Below are positions 16,980 through 26,157 of a stretch of 55,959 nucleotides of DNA, piece by piece. The notes under the pieces are model-generated. The model made no database searches, was not told where the DNA came from, and saw nothing but the letters and a program-made list of their open reading frames with translations. This DNA comes from Planctomycetota bacterium (GTDB taxonomy: Bacteria; Planctomycetota; Phycisphaerae; UBA1845), in assembly GCA_024278775.1 (NCBI GenBank), contig JAJRSP010000151.1, forward strand, positions 1 to 55,959, read 5' to 3'. Position numbers and translations under genes: made by a program. Positions within the stretch are counted from its first letter, which is position 1; the number at the start of each line of letters is the position of its first letter.

Positions 16980-17612
16980 TTACCCTTCCACGCCCGTTTT
17001 TACCCGATACGCCAGCCGAACCCACTCGTCGGCCGAGCCGGGGTCGGGATGTAACTGTTCGGCCCGTGAGAGCCACCGCTCCGCCTCGCTGCGTGGATCG
17101 CCCCACGCCACCAGGACCTCCAGGGCGTCACGCTGCGCCTGGGAGAGGATGACCGCCTCTTTCGGTGCTTCACCCTCAGACGGCAGGGCGAGGTCTCCCA
17201 TTTTCCCTCTCAGCGTCGCGACGATCATCTCTGCGCCACGTTTGCCCACCCCGGGCATACGCGTGAGCGATTTCGTATCATTCGTCTCGATCCACGTGGC
17301 AATTCTCCGCACCGGCTCGGCCAGCGCCTTGAGTGCCTTGCGCGGGCCGAACCCCTTCACGGCCACAAACCGGTTGAAGAACAGCCGGTCCTCCGGATGA
17401 AGAAACCCGAGCATACGCGGAATGAGATTTCCACCGCCCTGGGCACCCTCGAAAAACTCGATCGTATGGAGCGTTACCGACTGACCACGGTGCGACGCCA
17501 GTTCCGCAATGGCAAACGGCGGAACGAGCACTTCTCGGGCCACGCCGTTGCGCTCGAGGATGACCGAGTCCTCCTGCACGTCCATCAGGTTGCCTGTCAA
17601 CCGAACGATCAT
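16980..17612 (-). CDS. ruvA: Holliday junction DNA helicase subunit RuvA
   Basis: The 210-residue protein begins MIVRLTGNLMDVQEDSVIL, the usual OB-fold start, followed by helix-hairpin-helix blocks (FNRFVAVKGFGPRKALKAL and LTRMPGVGKRGAEMIVATL) and the C-terminal RuvB-binding domain. RuvA tetramers hold the four-way junction and load RuvB. The start is ATG 17612, whose ATGA overlaps the TGA stop of ruvC, so the two are translationally coupled; the frame is open further upstream but that part lies inside ruvC. Confidence 0.95.
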   Translation of the reverse strand: MIVRLTGNLMDVQEDSVILERNGVAREVLVPPFAIAELASHRGQSVTLHTIEFFEGAQGGGNLIPRMLGFLHPEDRLFFNRFVAVKGFGPRKALKALAEPVRRIATWIETNDTKSLTRMPGVGKRGAEMIVATLRGKMGDLALPSEGEAPKEAVILSQAQRDALEVLVAWGDPRSEAERWLSRAEQLHPDPGSADEWVRLAYRVKTGVEG

Positions 17613-18115
17613 GCGCAGACCTCGGGGGTTGTTTTCCTGGACACCTCGGCCGCACACGCCAGGGCGATCGCCAATGCGTCGGCCACATCATTCGGCTCGG
17701 GCGGGTTGTCCAACGCCAACGCCACCTGCACGGCACGTTGCACTTGTCCCTTGGACGCATGTCCGTTTCCGGTCAGAAACCGTTTGATGTGCGTGGCCGC
17801 GAAATGACGCACCTCGATGCCGGCGCTGGCCGCCGCGTGAAGGATTACACCGCGTGCGTGGCCCATGAGAATCGCGGTACGCGGATGTTTGTAGTGGGCG
17901 TATAGCTCTTCGACGGCGACGAATTCGGGCTTGTGCTCTGCGAGGACGGCCGATACGTCTCGGTGCAGGGCAAGCAGCCGCTGCGACAGGGGCGGCGATT
18001 CCTCCACCCGGCAGACACCCGCGTCGACGACACTGGTGACGCCACCTGCCGCGCGAATGACCGCGTAGCCCGTGACTCGAAGCCCTGGGTCAATGCCGCA
18101 AATCACCGTGTCCAT
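17609..18115 (-). CDS. ruvC: Crossover junction endodeoxyribonuclease RuvC
   Basis: The 168-residue nuclease resolves Holliday junctions. The acidic active site is visible at Asp9 (GIDPGL), Glu69/Glu70 (AVEELYAH), Asp143 and Asp146 (NDVADALAIA), matching the D-E-D-D arrangement of E. coli RuvC. It is first of the ruvC-ruvA-ruvB set. TTGACA (18207-18202, minus strand) about 90 bases upstream could be its -35 box, but I see no good -10 at the right distance. Confidence 0.96.
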   Translation of the reverse strand: MDTVICGIDPGLRVTGYAVIRAAGGVTSVVDAGVCRVEESPPLSQRLLALHRDVSAVLAEHKPEFVAVEELYAHYKHPRTAILMGHARGVILHAAASAGIEVRHFAATHIKRFLTGNGHASKGQVQRAVQVALALDNPPEPNDVADALAIALACAAEVSRKTTPEVCA

Positions 18116-18224
18116 ACGGTTGTGCTACTCCCTTGGTTGGTGCTTACGAACCTGACAAAACACGAACACCTAAGGGTCAGGGTCGGACTTTTGGGTGATC
18201 CTGTCAAGCGCGGGATGAGAAAAG

Positions 18225-18779
18225 GTGCCAGTAAAATCGCCGGGATACACCGTTCTGGAGCAGCGGATGAAAGAGTCGTACGAGAAAGGCCCAGATGGGG
18301 TTCTCGAACACGGGCTGGTTCTCTACCTGCCGGCAAAGGGCTTTCATCCCCATCTACGAACCTGTCTCTCCGGTGACTTGCGATCATCGCACGGACGCGG
18401 CATGCTGGCACGCATGTCACACCGTGAGATAGAGAAGACTCTGTTGTTCGAAGAGTCTGCCCCGTTTGTGGCGGACGCAGACACGCTTGATCTTGCCCGG
18501 CTTCGTCAGGCGTTTTTGACGCTGTTTGATCGGGTGTCGCATGAGTTATCCCGACGCGGGCTTGATTTGGACGGTGTGCTCGTGGAGCGGTTTTTACATT
18601 GTCAGACTCCTGATGGGGCTTCGGTCCGAGTGCCTCTGCCGTTTCTGGCCGACCGGTCATCCGTGGTAGGGCTTCTGACTACCGGGGAAGGGGTGGAACG
18701 CCACTTTCCCGATGAGGCTGCCATGTCAATCGTCGAAATCACCGCGGCCGTGATTCTTGAGGACCACCGCCCGTTTTGA
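18225..18779 (+). CDS. Hypothetical protein, uncharacterised
   Basis: The open frame gives 184 residues. The first 60 or so look unlike a folded protein, and the credible part starts at ATG 18402 or 18414 (MSHREIEKTLLFEESAPF), giving about 122 residues with a soluble mixed alpha/beta character: LARLRQAFLTLFDRVSHELSRRGLDLDGVLVERF and AAMSIVEITAAVILEDH. No motif is recognised and no Shine-Dalgarno settles the start. It is divergent from ruvC (109-base gap) and convergent with the sigma-factor gene. I cannot assign a function. Confidence 0.5.
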   Translation: MPVKSPGYTVLEQRMKESYEKGPDGVLEHGLVLYLPAKGFHPHLRTCLSGDLRSSHGRGMLARMSHREIEKTLLFEESAPFVADADTLDLARLRQAFLTLFDRVSHELSRRGLDLDGVLVERFLHCQTPDGASVRVPLPFLADRSSVVGLLTTGEGVERHFPDEAAMSIVEITAAVILEDHRPF

Positions 18780-18843
18780 CCGGTGCGGATGGGATTCCGC
18801 ACGATGCGGTGAGTGGTAGGCCCGTGGGAGGAGCACCGCGAGA

Positions 18844-19734
18844 TTACCCTTCGGTGCGTTTCAGAAACCCAACGCTGGAGGCGAACATTTTTTCGGTGTC
18901 GGCCGGACTCCACTCTTCCTCCTCCGCTTCGAGGTCGGCCAGGTTGGCGACGCACATCGGGCAGGCGACGACGTCCAGATGGAACTGCGTATAGCCCACC
19001 CAGGGTTCTTCGAGCACGCCCATGACATACGAGCCGAGCGTGCTGCGCTTCAGGCAGGTGAGGCGGTGTTCCCGCCACACCCGCGCGACCGTGATATCCG
19101 CGGCCGATTCGTCCAAGCAGCCGAGGGCGTCCGGCTCTTGCTCAGAGAGGAACTTTTGGAGTTTTTGAATCGCGCGAAACTTGACACCGGCCACCGCCTT
19201 TTGGTCCATGTCGAGCAGTTCGGCTACGTCCAGGTTTCGCTTGCCCGCGAAGAACACCAGCTCGATCACCTGGAGGTCGTTAAATGCGCTGCGATCCCGT
19301 AATTCGTGGATGAGCCGACGGAGTATGTCGGCCAGCAATTCTTCCCGGCTGTCTCGTGCTTCGGCCAACTGTGCGATGCCGCTTGGCGTTTCGTCCGTAC
19401 CGGGGACGACACGATCCCACCACTCGGGAGAGTCCTCCGGCTCGGTCAGCGTCGGGATCTTCTTCTTCCTCAGCAGGTCGTAGAGTTTGTAGCGAAGTAT
19501 TGTAAACAGATACGTTTCAAGTGATCGCCCGTCGTCAAAGTTGGCCAGAGATTGCAGAAAGCCGACGAATGTCTCCTGCACCAGATCCTCGGCATCAGCC
19601 AGACGAGCCGTTCGCGTACGTGCAAACGCCAGCAGCCGACCGCTGTATCGTTCAATCAATTGCCGCCACGCGGCTTGATGACCGTCGCGAATCTGCTTGA
19701 CGAGGTATTGATCTGCTTTGACGCCCGAGTCCAT
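18844..19734 (-). CDS. ECF-type RNA polymerase sigma factor with C-terminal Cys extension
   Basis: The protein of about 296 residues has sigma region 2 (WRQLIERYSGRLLAFARTRT, ADAEDLVQETFVGFLQSL) and region 4 (DLQVIELVFFAGKRNLDVAELLDMDQKAVAGVKFRAIQKL). Region 4 is followed by some 100 extra residues containing TQFHLDVVACPMCVANLADLEAEEEE, a His plus CxxC group that recalls anti-sigma zinc motifs. A single polypeptide may thus combine sigma and sensing functions. It is last in the FHA-kinase-membrane protein series on this strand, which suggests that the kinase pathway controls it. ATG 19734 is the first ATG; a GTG at 19767 is also in frame. Confidence 0.85.
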   Translation of the reverse strand: MDSGVKADQYLVKQIRDGHQAAWRQLIERYSGRLLAFARTRTARLADAEDLVQETFVGFLQSLANFDDGRSLETYLFTILRYKLYDLLRKKKIPTLTEPEDSPEWWDRVVPGTDETPSGIAQLAEARDSREELLADILRRLIHELRDRSAFNDLQVIELVFFAGKRNLDVAELLDMDQKAVAGVKFRAIQKLQKFLSEQEPDALGCLDESAADITVARVWREHRLTCLKRSTLGSYVMGVLEEPWVGYTQFHLDVVACPMCVANLADLEAEEEEWSPADTEKMFASSVGFLKRTEG

Positions 19735-19875
19735 TGACTGCGATCCGGTTTCCGTTTTTGACAACACCCTTCAGTACGCAGTGTACGGATACTCTTGTCG
19801 ACACGCCACCGACAGCTCGAAGGAGCGCGCGTGTCGGGTGCGGGGCACCTTATGAGAGAAGAAGTAGGCTTACCC

Positions 19876-20577
19876 CTATCGAACATGGCGTACGGCGGCG
19901 ATGCACGCGATGATGGCCGCTAACGTCATGACCGATAGCACACGCAGCGGCCAATTGAATCTCCCTTTGGCTGTGGCGGAGAGCACCACGTACCCGACGA
20001 ACATCAGCGCAAAGATCGCGCTGCCGGAGATGACCCACCTGGTACCACTCACGCCGAGTGTGCCGTCGAGGCGTGCATGCAGACGTTGGCCGAGCCGGCT
20101 CATGCGAGAGCCGACCCGGTCCAGACGTGTGCCGAGCCGTTTTACCCGGTGGCCGAGAGAGATCGTGCGGGAATCGCCGTCACTCGAAATGACAATTCCG
20201 AAGTGTTCATCGTCGGCGTTCAAGTCGATGTCGGTTGTCGAGGTGGCTGCGGAACCATGATCGTCGCGGAGATGTGACTCGGTTTTCTCGGTTGCGCGTG
20301 CAGTGGCACGTTCTCCTGACGAACGTGTAGCGGCGATCCCGGAGCGGTCCGAGTGGGTTGCCGTGGTGGATCTTCTTGAGGGGCCGGCGAACATGGAGAG
20401 CATCAGCACGACACCCACGGCGAGCATGGCCGCCAGTAGCGTGCCCGGTGCCCGGGAGCGTCCGCCGCGTGCGTTTGCGAGGATCACCACAAGTATTGCC
20501 ACACCGCCCAGTAGAAGCAGGAGCATTGCTATCCGCCAGCTCATTCCCATTAGCTGCGGAAAGCCCACGGTGTCCAT
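19876..20577 (-). CDS. Predicted membrane protein, uncharacterised
   Basis: The 233-residue protein has two N-terminal helices (MSWRIAMLLLLLGGVAILVVILA and GTLLAAMLAVGVVLMLSMFAG), a polar middle part rich in Arg, Thr and Asp (including DIDLNADDEHFGIVISSDG), a basic amphipathic stretch (RVKRLGTRLDRVGSRMSRLGQRL) and two more helices at the end. ATG 20577 shares a base with the TGA stop of the kinase gene and has AAGGAGG at good distance, so it is translationally coupled to the kinase. It may anchor or relay signals for the kinase; no family is recognised. Confidence 0.75.
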   Translation of the reverse strand: MDTVGFPQLMGMSWRIAMLLLLLGGVAILVVILANARGGRSRAPGTLLAAMLAVGVVLMLSMFAGPSRRSTTATHSDRSGIAATRSSGERATARATEKTESHLRDDHGSAATSTTDIDLNADDEHFGIVISSDGDSRTISLGHRVKRLGTRLDRVGSRMSRLGQRLHARLDGTLGVSGTRWVISGSAIFALMFVGYVVLSATAKGRFNWPLRVLSVMTLAAIIACIAAVRHVR

Positions 20578-23018
20578 CACGCGCCTCCTTCGTCAGAGGT
20601 GAGTGGGTTGATCGGGTAGGGATGGCCGACATTCACCACCCTACCCCCATCGTCATTTGGCGCATGGTCCGCCGTCGCGGCGAGGGGAACAGGTCCGGTC
20701 AAAAAACCCTGAGACCGGCGTTTGCCTCGCCCCGTGAAAAGTGTCAAAGCGATAAACATGATCGAGGCGATCACCAATCCGCTAATTGCCGCAGCCCGTT
20801 CGTCGTCGGCGAGGCATCGCATTTGGGAAGCGGCGTCGATGTGATCCCATTCGCGTGCCACAACGGTGATGGTGGCTCCGATGGTGAACAAACACGCCGA
20901 CTGCATCAGCGGGCGGAGCGTCTCTCGCCAGAAGCCGTCGCGTTTGATGGCGGTGGTCTTTCGCAGGGCGAAGATGCTGACGGACGCAAGCCCGACGCAT
21001 GCAATAATAAGTGCAGTATGATCGTGGTAATTAGACGTGAGCTCCCCGGTGCTGCCTACGATGGCAAAGATAAATGTTACGATCGAGCCGATCATCGCTA
21101 AAAACGCGATCACTCCCCAAAATGCACGAGTGACACCCCAGCGCGTTCGCGGATCTGCCAGTTGATCCTGCATGTTTTGGAATTCGTGCGGTGCGTCGTT
21201 GTCGGCTGAGGGCACCACGGGTGGTCGAGCGCCGAGAGCGATGGTTTCCGCTTCGGCCGCGGAAGGTGGAGTGTCGTATGGGGCGGGGCCACCTTCGTTG
21301 GGGCCGTGGCGATCGTCATAGCCATCGCCGTAGCCGCCCCCCTCGGGACCGTCGCCGTGCGGCTCGCTTACGGGAACCAGCCACCAGGAAGACGCTTGCA
21401 GCAGAAGCGAGGTGATCCCCGCGGCACCGGCAATCGCCCCCATGAGTTCGCCCATCGCTCCGCCCGACGTGATCCCGGAGACGATGGCGTAGGTGATCAT
21501 CGCCGCGAAACCCGTCCAAATGGCCCGTCCGAAGCTCAGCTCGCCGCCGGCCGACATATCGAGCGTCTTGTCCCAATTGAAGAGCATCGCCACAATTGAC
21601 ATCGCCACCCACACGACCATACCCCCGTCGCCATACCGATCCATTACCGGCGCGCACGCGACGGCCAGCAGCGGCGCGGCGTAGCCCGCGCGAATCAATT
21701 TAGCCGCCCAGCCGGGTCCATCTTCGACGCCGAACCATCGGTAGGCCTTGCGGCTTAGCGCGATGCCGAGCGTCAGCGCGGGGATGAGCATCCCGGCCGT
21801 ACCGCCGATCTCGTCTACGTTGGTCGATGTGCCACACACGATGCCCAGCGCCACCGACAACAATGCGCCCATGAACACCGTCAGCAGCATGCGCCGCCGG
21901 CGCAGACGCTTACTGAGAAACTCTTGCCCCTCTGGAGATGGGGGGATGAGGTTTCGTGGCCGGCGTGCGGCGTCGTAGCTCGGTCGCCGCCCGTCGAGTT
22001 TGGCACGTTTTCGTTCGACTTTCCGTGCGATGCGGTCCATTCGTTTCCTGGCCTTGCCCGTGAGCGGTGGACCCGATCCGACGGGAACGGCATAGGGAGG
22101 CAACTTCGGCGGTGTGCCTCTGGGGATCGGGTTGGGCGAGGGTCGCGGCGAGGCATGTCTGGCACCGCCGACCTGTGCTACCGCGTGTTGTAAGCTCTTG
22201 GGGCTAAAGCCGGCGACGCTTTTTTGGATCTCCTCCGCACCGAGGAGTTCCTCCACCATCTCGTCAACGGTTTGATAGCGATCTTTCGGGTCTTTCTCGA
22301 GCGCCTTGCGTACGACCTTCGCAAACGGCTGGGGTAGCTGATCCAGTTCCGGCTGGGAGGTCAGGTGTTTCATGAGCACCTCGGCCATGGTGGAACCCTC
22401 GAAGGGTACGGCCCCCATCAGCATTTCGTAGAGCATGACGCCGAGCGCGTAGATGTCGACGCCTCGTGAGTAGTTGCCGCTTCCGATCTCCGGGGCCATG
22501 TAATGCACGGTGCCGACGCTGGCTGTCTGAGCGCTGTGCCGCGACACCGAGATGATCTTGCTGAGTCCGTAGTCGCCGATCTTGACGTAGGCGTCGTCGA
22601 AGAAGATGTTGCCCGGCTTGAGATCGCGATGCACGATCCCGTGATCGTGCAAATAGGCGAGCCCCTTGCCGATTTCGCGGAGGAAGAACGCGGCTTTTTC
22701 CGGTGCGAAGCCGTTCGGTTCCGCGATGAGTAGATCACGAAGCGACGGTCCCGAGCAGTATTCCATAATGATCCCGTACTCGTCGTCCTGCGTCTTCTTA
22801 ACATCGAAGATGGAGACGAGATGCGGGCTCTTCAGGTTAATCACGAGGCTGACGCCGCGCAGTTCGATCTGCGGATTGTCACGAAGATATTTGATGGCGA
22901 CTTCACGCCCGCCGTCGCTAATAGCGTAATAGACTTCGCCGAATCCACCGCGCCCGACCGCACGTTGAATCGTGTAGCCGTCGATCGGTCGATCGCCGTG
23001 TTTGAAGGTGTAGGCCAT
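20577..23018 (-). CDS. Membrane Ser/Thr protein kinase (Hanks type)
   Basis: The 813-residue protein has an N-terminal kinase domain (residues about 14-280) with the glycine loop GRGGFGEVY (22-30), Lys43 in VAIKY, catalytic Asp132 in HRDLKPGN and DYG at 149-151 in place of DFG. A basic Pro-rich linker follows (SPRPSPNPIPRGTPPKLPPY), then two groups of membrane helices, one at about 380-560 and one at about 650-800, an unusually large membrane part for a bacterial kinase. ATG 23018 (MAYTFKHGDRPIDGY) fits the domain boundary. It lies 90 bases after an FHA-domain gene and is coupled to a membrane-protein gene, so substrate recognition by the FHA protein is likely. Confidence 0.92.
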   Translation of the reverse strand: MAYTFKHGDRPIDGYTIQRAVGRGGFGEVYYAISDGGREVAIKYLRDNPQIELRGVSLVINLKSPHLVSIFDVKKTQDDEYGIIMEYCSGPSLRDLLIAEPNGFAPEKAAFFLREIGKGLAYLHDHGIVHRDLKPGNIFFDDAYVKIGDYGLSKIISVSRHSAQTASVGTVHYMAPEIGSGNYSRGVDIYALGVMLYEMLMGAVPFEGSTMAEVLMKHLTSQPELDQLPQPFAKVVRKALEKDPKDRYQTVDEMVEELLGAEEIQKSVAGFSPKSLQHAVAQVGGARHASPRPSPNPIPRGTPPKLPPYAVPVGSGPPLTGKARKRMDRIARKVERKRAKLDGRRPSYDAARRPRNLIPPSPEGQEFLSKRLRRRRMLLTVFMGALLSVALGIVCGTSTNVDEIGGTAGMLIPALTLGIALSRKAYRWFGVEDGPGWAAKLIRAGYAAPLLAVACAPVMDRYGDGGMVVWVAMSIVAMLFNWDKTLDMSAGGELSFGRAIWTGFAAMITYAIVSGITSGGAMGELMGAIAGAAGITSLLLQASSWWLVPVSEPHGDGPEGGGYGDGYDDRHGPNEGGPAPYDTPPSAAEAETIALGARPPVVPSADNDAPHEFQNMQDQLADPRTRWGVTRAFWGVIAFLAMIGSIVTFIFAIVGSTGELTSNYHDHTALIIACVGLASVSIFALRKTTAIKRDGFWRETLRPLMQSACLFTIGATITVVAREWDHIDAASQMRCLADDERAAAISGLVIASIMFIALTLFTGRGKRRSQGFLTGPVPLAATADHAPNDDGGRVVNVGHPYPINPLTSDEGGA

Positions 23019-23108
23019 GATGTCTGCCTTCGTCCTATGGTGCGGATGATACCGCACGTCGCTGCGTATGATACCGTGGGCGTGACATGCCGTGGGTACC
23101 GTGGTTTC

Positions 23109-24749
23109 TTACCCCAGGCTCATGCCCGGCGGGCGTACCCGCCAGGGTTCCAGGGTAATCCTCGCGCCGCCCACCTCGATCGACTCACCGAGCCGAAGTG
23201 GCTGCGCGCTATCGTCGTTATGCCCGTCGCTTTTCTGGCGGAGCCAGAGCACCCGTCGACGTTCGAACAGCACCAGCGGCGGACCGGCGTGACGACATGG
23301 AATGTGGGCGTGCGGTCCTTCGCCGAGAATCGCTTGCTGGTGAAACAGGACAATCCGTCGAACGTCGTTGGGCATTTTTGTCGTGTCGCTCAGGTCGAGA
23401 ACGCCCGTCGGACTTTTCCGACTCGGCACGCGAAAGGTCAGCTTGGCCGTTTTGCCGAGTACGATACGATCGCCACTTCTCAACAGGTGGTGGGTTACCA
23501 CACGCCCGGCAATCTCCACCTCCTTTGCGCTGAAGAGGAAGTAGTCATCGTCCACACGCTCTACGTGGGCATGCCGTGAGGCGATGTCGCTAAACAGGGG
23601 GATGTCGGCCGGATCAGTAGCGGCGGCGCGCCCCAAGGATGCGCGACCATCGCGGATTATCAGATAACTTCCGCCGCCATCCACCAGAAGAAGCAGCTTC
23701 GTCGGGAGCGTTTCCGGTGTCATTGTGGGGGGAGGGCTGGCCGGTGATGGCTGGACCGGCGTCCTTGGGACATGGATTGGCTTGGCGAAGGGCGGCCCAC
23801 TGCCTGCCTTCCCACTTCCCTCAGCGGTATTGTCGGGCGTAGTTTTCTCGGGGACGGTGCCGATCGGTCCCGCGGCGATGGCCGTGTGCAGGTCTTCGAG
23901 GTGTCGCAGTTGCTCCACGGTCTCATTCACCCACTTCGACCCCGGCAGGAGCCGTCCGAGGCTCATGGCGTGGCGTCGTGCGCTGGCGTAGTCATGCCTT
24001 CGCAGGGCGGAGGCCGCTTGGGCTGCGATGGATATCATGTCGTCCACTTCACGGCGCGCCGGAAGGTGCCGACCCAGTGAATCCAAGCAGGCGAGTTCAT
24101 CGCTTGCCCGTTTGATTTTGCCCTCGGCCAGTGCCGCCTTGGCGTTTTCGATCACCTCGTCGCAAAGACGTTTTTCGAGTGCGACCGAACCCTCCGCATG
24201 AGCGTCGACCGCCTTTAGTTTTCGCATACGATCGGCGGCGGCGGCATATTGACTTTGATCCATCAGCTCTTCGATCTGCCCGGCCATGTCACCGGCTTGT
24301 TCGACACGGTCATTCGCCAGTTGGCGCAGCCTCGCGGCGTCGGGATCTTCCGTGGGGGCCTGCTCCAATAGCTTCCGACCCGCGGCGAGTGAGCCGCCCT
24401 CGATGCGTCGCTTGGCTGTGTGCAGTCGATCATGGCGAGACTGCTGACGGCGGTGCGCCTCCGCAGCCACGATCTGTATGTTCCTGCGAAGTTCGTCGAT
24501 TTCATCCCGCATGACGCCGCCGGCTTCTGCTTTGTCCAGGTCCATCAGCGCTTCCGTGAAGCGGTCTGACCGGTAGTGATCCCGAGCCCGTTCGACGAAT
24601 TTCTCGGTGAGCGAAGTGAGTATGGCCGCCCCTCGGCGATGTGTGCGGATGTCCGTAGCGGTGGCCAAACGGTAGGCCTCGTCCAGTCGCTCATCGCGAC
24701 AGGCCTTTTCTGCGGCTCGGAGCCTGACAATTAGTAGTTGGCTGAGCAT
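23109..24749 (-). CDS. FHA-domain protein with helical repeats
   Basis: The 546-residue protein begins with about 270 residues of charged alpha-helical repeats (AEKACRDERLDEAYRLATATD, YRSDRFTEALMDLDKAEAGG, AKAALAEGKIKRASDELACLD), then a Pro-rich linker, then an FHA fold: SLGRAAATDPADIPLFSDIASRHAHVERVDDDYFLFS, with the Arg and Ser/His that bind phosphothreonine. A second ligand-binding-like beta region fills the C-terminus (LRLGESIEVGGARITLEPWRV). ATG 24749 has GAGGAG six bases upstream. It is the first gene of the set with the kinase, membrane protein and sigma factor and is a likely kinase substrate or adaptor. Confidence 0.85.
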   Translation of the reverse strand: MLSQLLIVRLRAAEKACRDERLDEAYRLATATDIRTHRRGAAILTSLTEKFVERARDHYRSDRFTEALMDLDKAEAGGVMRDEIDELRRNIQIVAAEAHRRQQSRHDRLHTAKRRIEGGSLAAGRKLLEQAPTEDPDAARLRQLANDRVEQAGDMAGQIEELMDQSQYAAAADRMRKLKAVDAHAEGSVALEKRLCDEVIENAKAALAEGKIKRASDELACLDSLGRHLPARREVDDMISIAAQAASALRRHDYASARRHAMSLGRLLPGSKWVNETVEQLRHLEDLHTAIAAGPIGTVPEKTTPDNTAEGSGKAGSGPPFAKPIHVPRTPVQPSPASPPPTMTPETLPTKLLLLVDGGGSYLIIRDGRASLGRAAATDPADIPLFSDIASRHAHVERVDDDYFLFSAKEVEIAGRVVTHHLLRSGDRIVLGKTAKLTFRVPSRKSPTGVLDLSDTTKMPNDVRRIVLFHQQAILGEGPHAHIPCRHAGPPLVLFERRRVLWLRQKSDGHNDDSAQPLRLGESIEVGGARITLEPWRVRPPGMSLG

Positions 24750-24966
24750 CCACAACTCCTCGTTTGGTCCCTCGGACCCACCATGGATCGTAAGCGACCC
24801 ACGGTAGCGGGCAAAACCTTGCGTTTATCGGTCTCGACCCCACGCAGGCGGTTCGCCGAACTTCTCTCGAACACCCTGGGATTCGAGTACAGAGTCGGAT
24901 TATTTGCCGTCAGTAGCGGTGGATGTCTCCCGAACAAGCCATTTCCCGACGGGTCACGTTTCGCCC

Positions 24967-25239
24967 TCAGTTTTTTTGGGCTTGGGCGGTCCAGTCCCGT
25001 AGATTTCGGGCCAACGCTTCAATGTCTTTTTTTTCGCAGAGGTGTTCGATGATCTTGGGTGGTGTTTTGAGGTTGACCATCGCTTTGCGTGCGCGGTCCC
25101 AGAGTGTGGTTCGTTTCGTATCGGATTCGGCCAGGAACAGCTCCGTCACAATTTCGCCGAGCTTGGCGAGCATGATCTCGTCACGGTGGTCGTAGTAACG
25201 ATCGATGATTTTTTTCTGATGTCTTGAGTAGTTGGGCAT
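24967..25239 (-). CDS. Conserved small hypothetical protein
   Basis: The 90-residue product MPNYSRHQKKIIDRYYDHRDEI... is helical and charged, with no signal peptide or membrane segment. From memory it resembles small proteins found in other planctomycetes, but I cannot verify that here, and the function is unknown. ATG 25239 is preferred over the GTG two codons earlier. It is divergent from the RRM gene. Confidence 0.65.
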   Translation of the reverse strand: MPNYSRHQKKIIDRYYDHRDEIMLAKLGEIVTELFLAESDTKRTTLWDRARKAMVNLKTPPKIIEHLCEKKDIEALARNLRDWTAQAQKN

Positions 25240-25723
25240 CAACACGCTGCCGTAGTTTTCTGTTCGGGCTTCCGCACGATGTCGTCCTTTGATGAAGGCC
25301 TGAACACAGCCCGGATTATACTCAACAGATGGAAAAAGTCGTCACGGCGTTCTCGCCGAACCGGATATCGAGCGCCGTCGGAGATTGGTTTTTTCGATCT
25401 GATGTGGCAGGAGTATCCGCTAAAGTGGGCGGTGACGTTGTAATTTGTGCTATTTGACGGCCGATAGGGGGTGTTTCGTAACATTGGGCAGTTCGTGCGG
25501 GTGCATTTATTTATTTCCAGGGGCTTGCATTTCCTCTCCGTTTGGATAGAGTGGTGTCCGGTTGGTACGTCGACCGAGGTGGCTGCGCGGTGGTTATAGC
25601 GTGGCCCCAAGGCAATGCCTGGATCGTCCTCCTTCCAAATGAGCCGAATTGATCGGCCACTTTCACAGACGACCCTGAAAGAGAAATGAGTGGGTCGAGC
25701 CGCCATCGATTGGAGAACGTACG
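25240..25723. other. Intergenic region between hypothetical gene and RRM gene
   Basis: No gene is supported in this 484-base space between divergent genes. A -10-like GGATTATACTC (TATACT at 25317-25322) recurs in the promoter of the acyl-CoA operon at 26308, but no matching -35 box is present here. The 25450-25720 part would be a long leader of the RRM gene and contains AT-rich stretches (CATTTATTTATTT near 25504). No clear terminator is seen. Confidence 0.4.
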
Positions 25724-26029
25724 ATGGGCAAAAAGCTGTATGTTGGAAATCTGCCTTACACAGTAAGCAGTGCGGACCTGGAACGCATGTTGTCGGAATA
25801 CGGCACCGTGCAAAGCGCAGAGGTCATCAATGACCGCGCGACAGGCCGTAGCAAGGGGTTTGGATTTGTAGAGATGGGTTCGGACGATGAGGCCCAGTCG
25901 GCCATCAATGCGCTGAACGGTACCGACCAGAATGGTCGTGCCCTTACGGTCAATGAAGCCAGACCGCGCGAGCCGAGAAGCGGTGGCGGCGGTGGCTACG
26001 GCGGCGGTCGCGGAAGGGATCGCTACTAA
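25724..26029 (+). CDS. RRM-domain RNA-binding protein
   Basis: The 101-residue protein is one RNA-recognition motif: RNP2 is KLYVGNLPY at residues 4-12 and RNP1 is SKGFGFVEM at 44-52. It ends in a Gly/Arg-rich tail (SGGGGGYGGGRGRDRY), as in glycine-rich cold-responsive RNA-binding proteins of cyanobacteria and planctomycetes. Such proteins bind single-stranded RNA and may act as RNA chaperones. A weak GGAGAACG element precedes the ATG. The gene is monocistronic, closed by a clear terminator. Confidence 0.93.
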   Translation: MGKKLYVGNLPYTVSSADLERMLSEYGTVQSAEVINDRATGRSKGFGFVEMGSDDEAQSAINALNGTDQNGRALTVNEARPREPRSGGGGGYGGGRGRDRY

Positions 26030-26121
26030 GCCCACGGCTCCATCCACTGTGGCTTCGCAGTAGGAGCGTCCGGGTGGGCCCCGGTCAGGTGGTGGGCTCG
26101 GATGTGCAAGTACGAAGTATT

Positions 26122-26151
26122 AGGGTCGTCCGATGGGGCGGCCCTTTTTTT
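26122..26151 (+). terminator. Rho-independent terminator of the RRM gene
   Basis: A hairpin AGGGTCGTCC-GATG-GGGCGGCCCT (with G-T pairs) at 26122-26144 is followed by seven T residues. It lies 93 bases after the stop codon and is the clearest intrinsic terminator in the window. Confidence 0.85.
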
Positions 26152-26157
26152 ATCGCA

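Noticed and set aside
16980..17657. Longer RuvA start at 17657
   Set aside because: The extra 15 residues lie inside ruvC, and MIVRLTGN is the standard N-terminus.
25240..25723. Cold-shock-like regulatory leader of the RRM gene
   Set aside because: The leader is long and has AT-rich stretches, but no conserved structure or box can be shown from one sequence.
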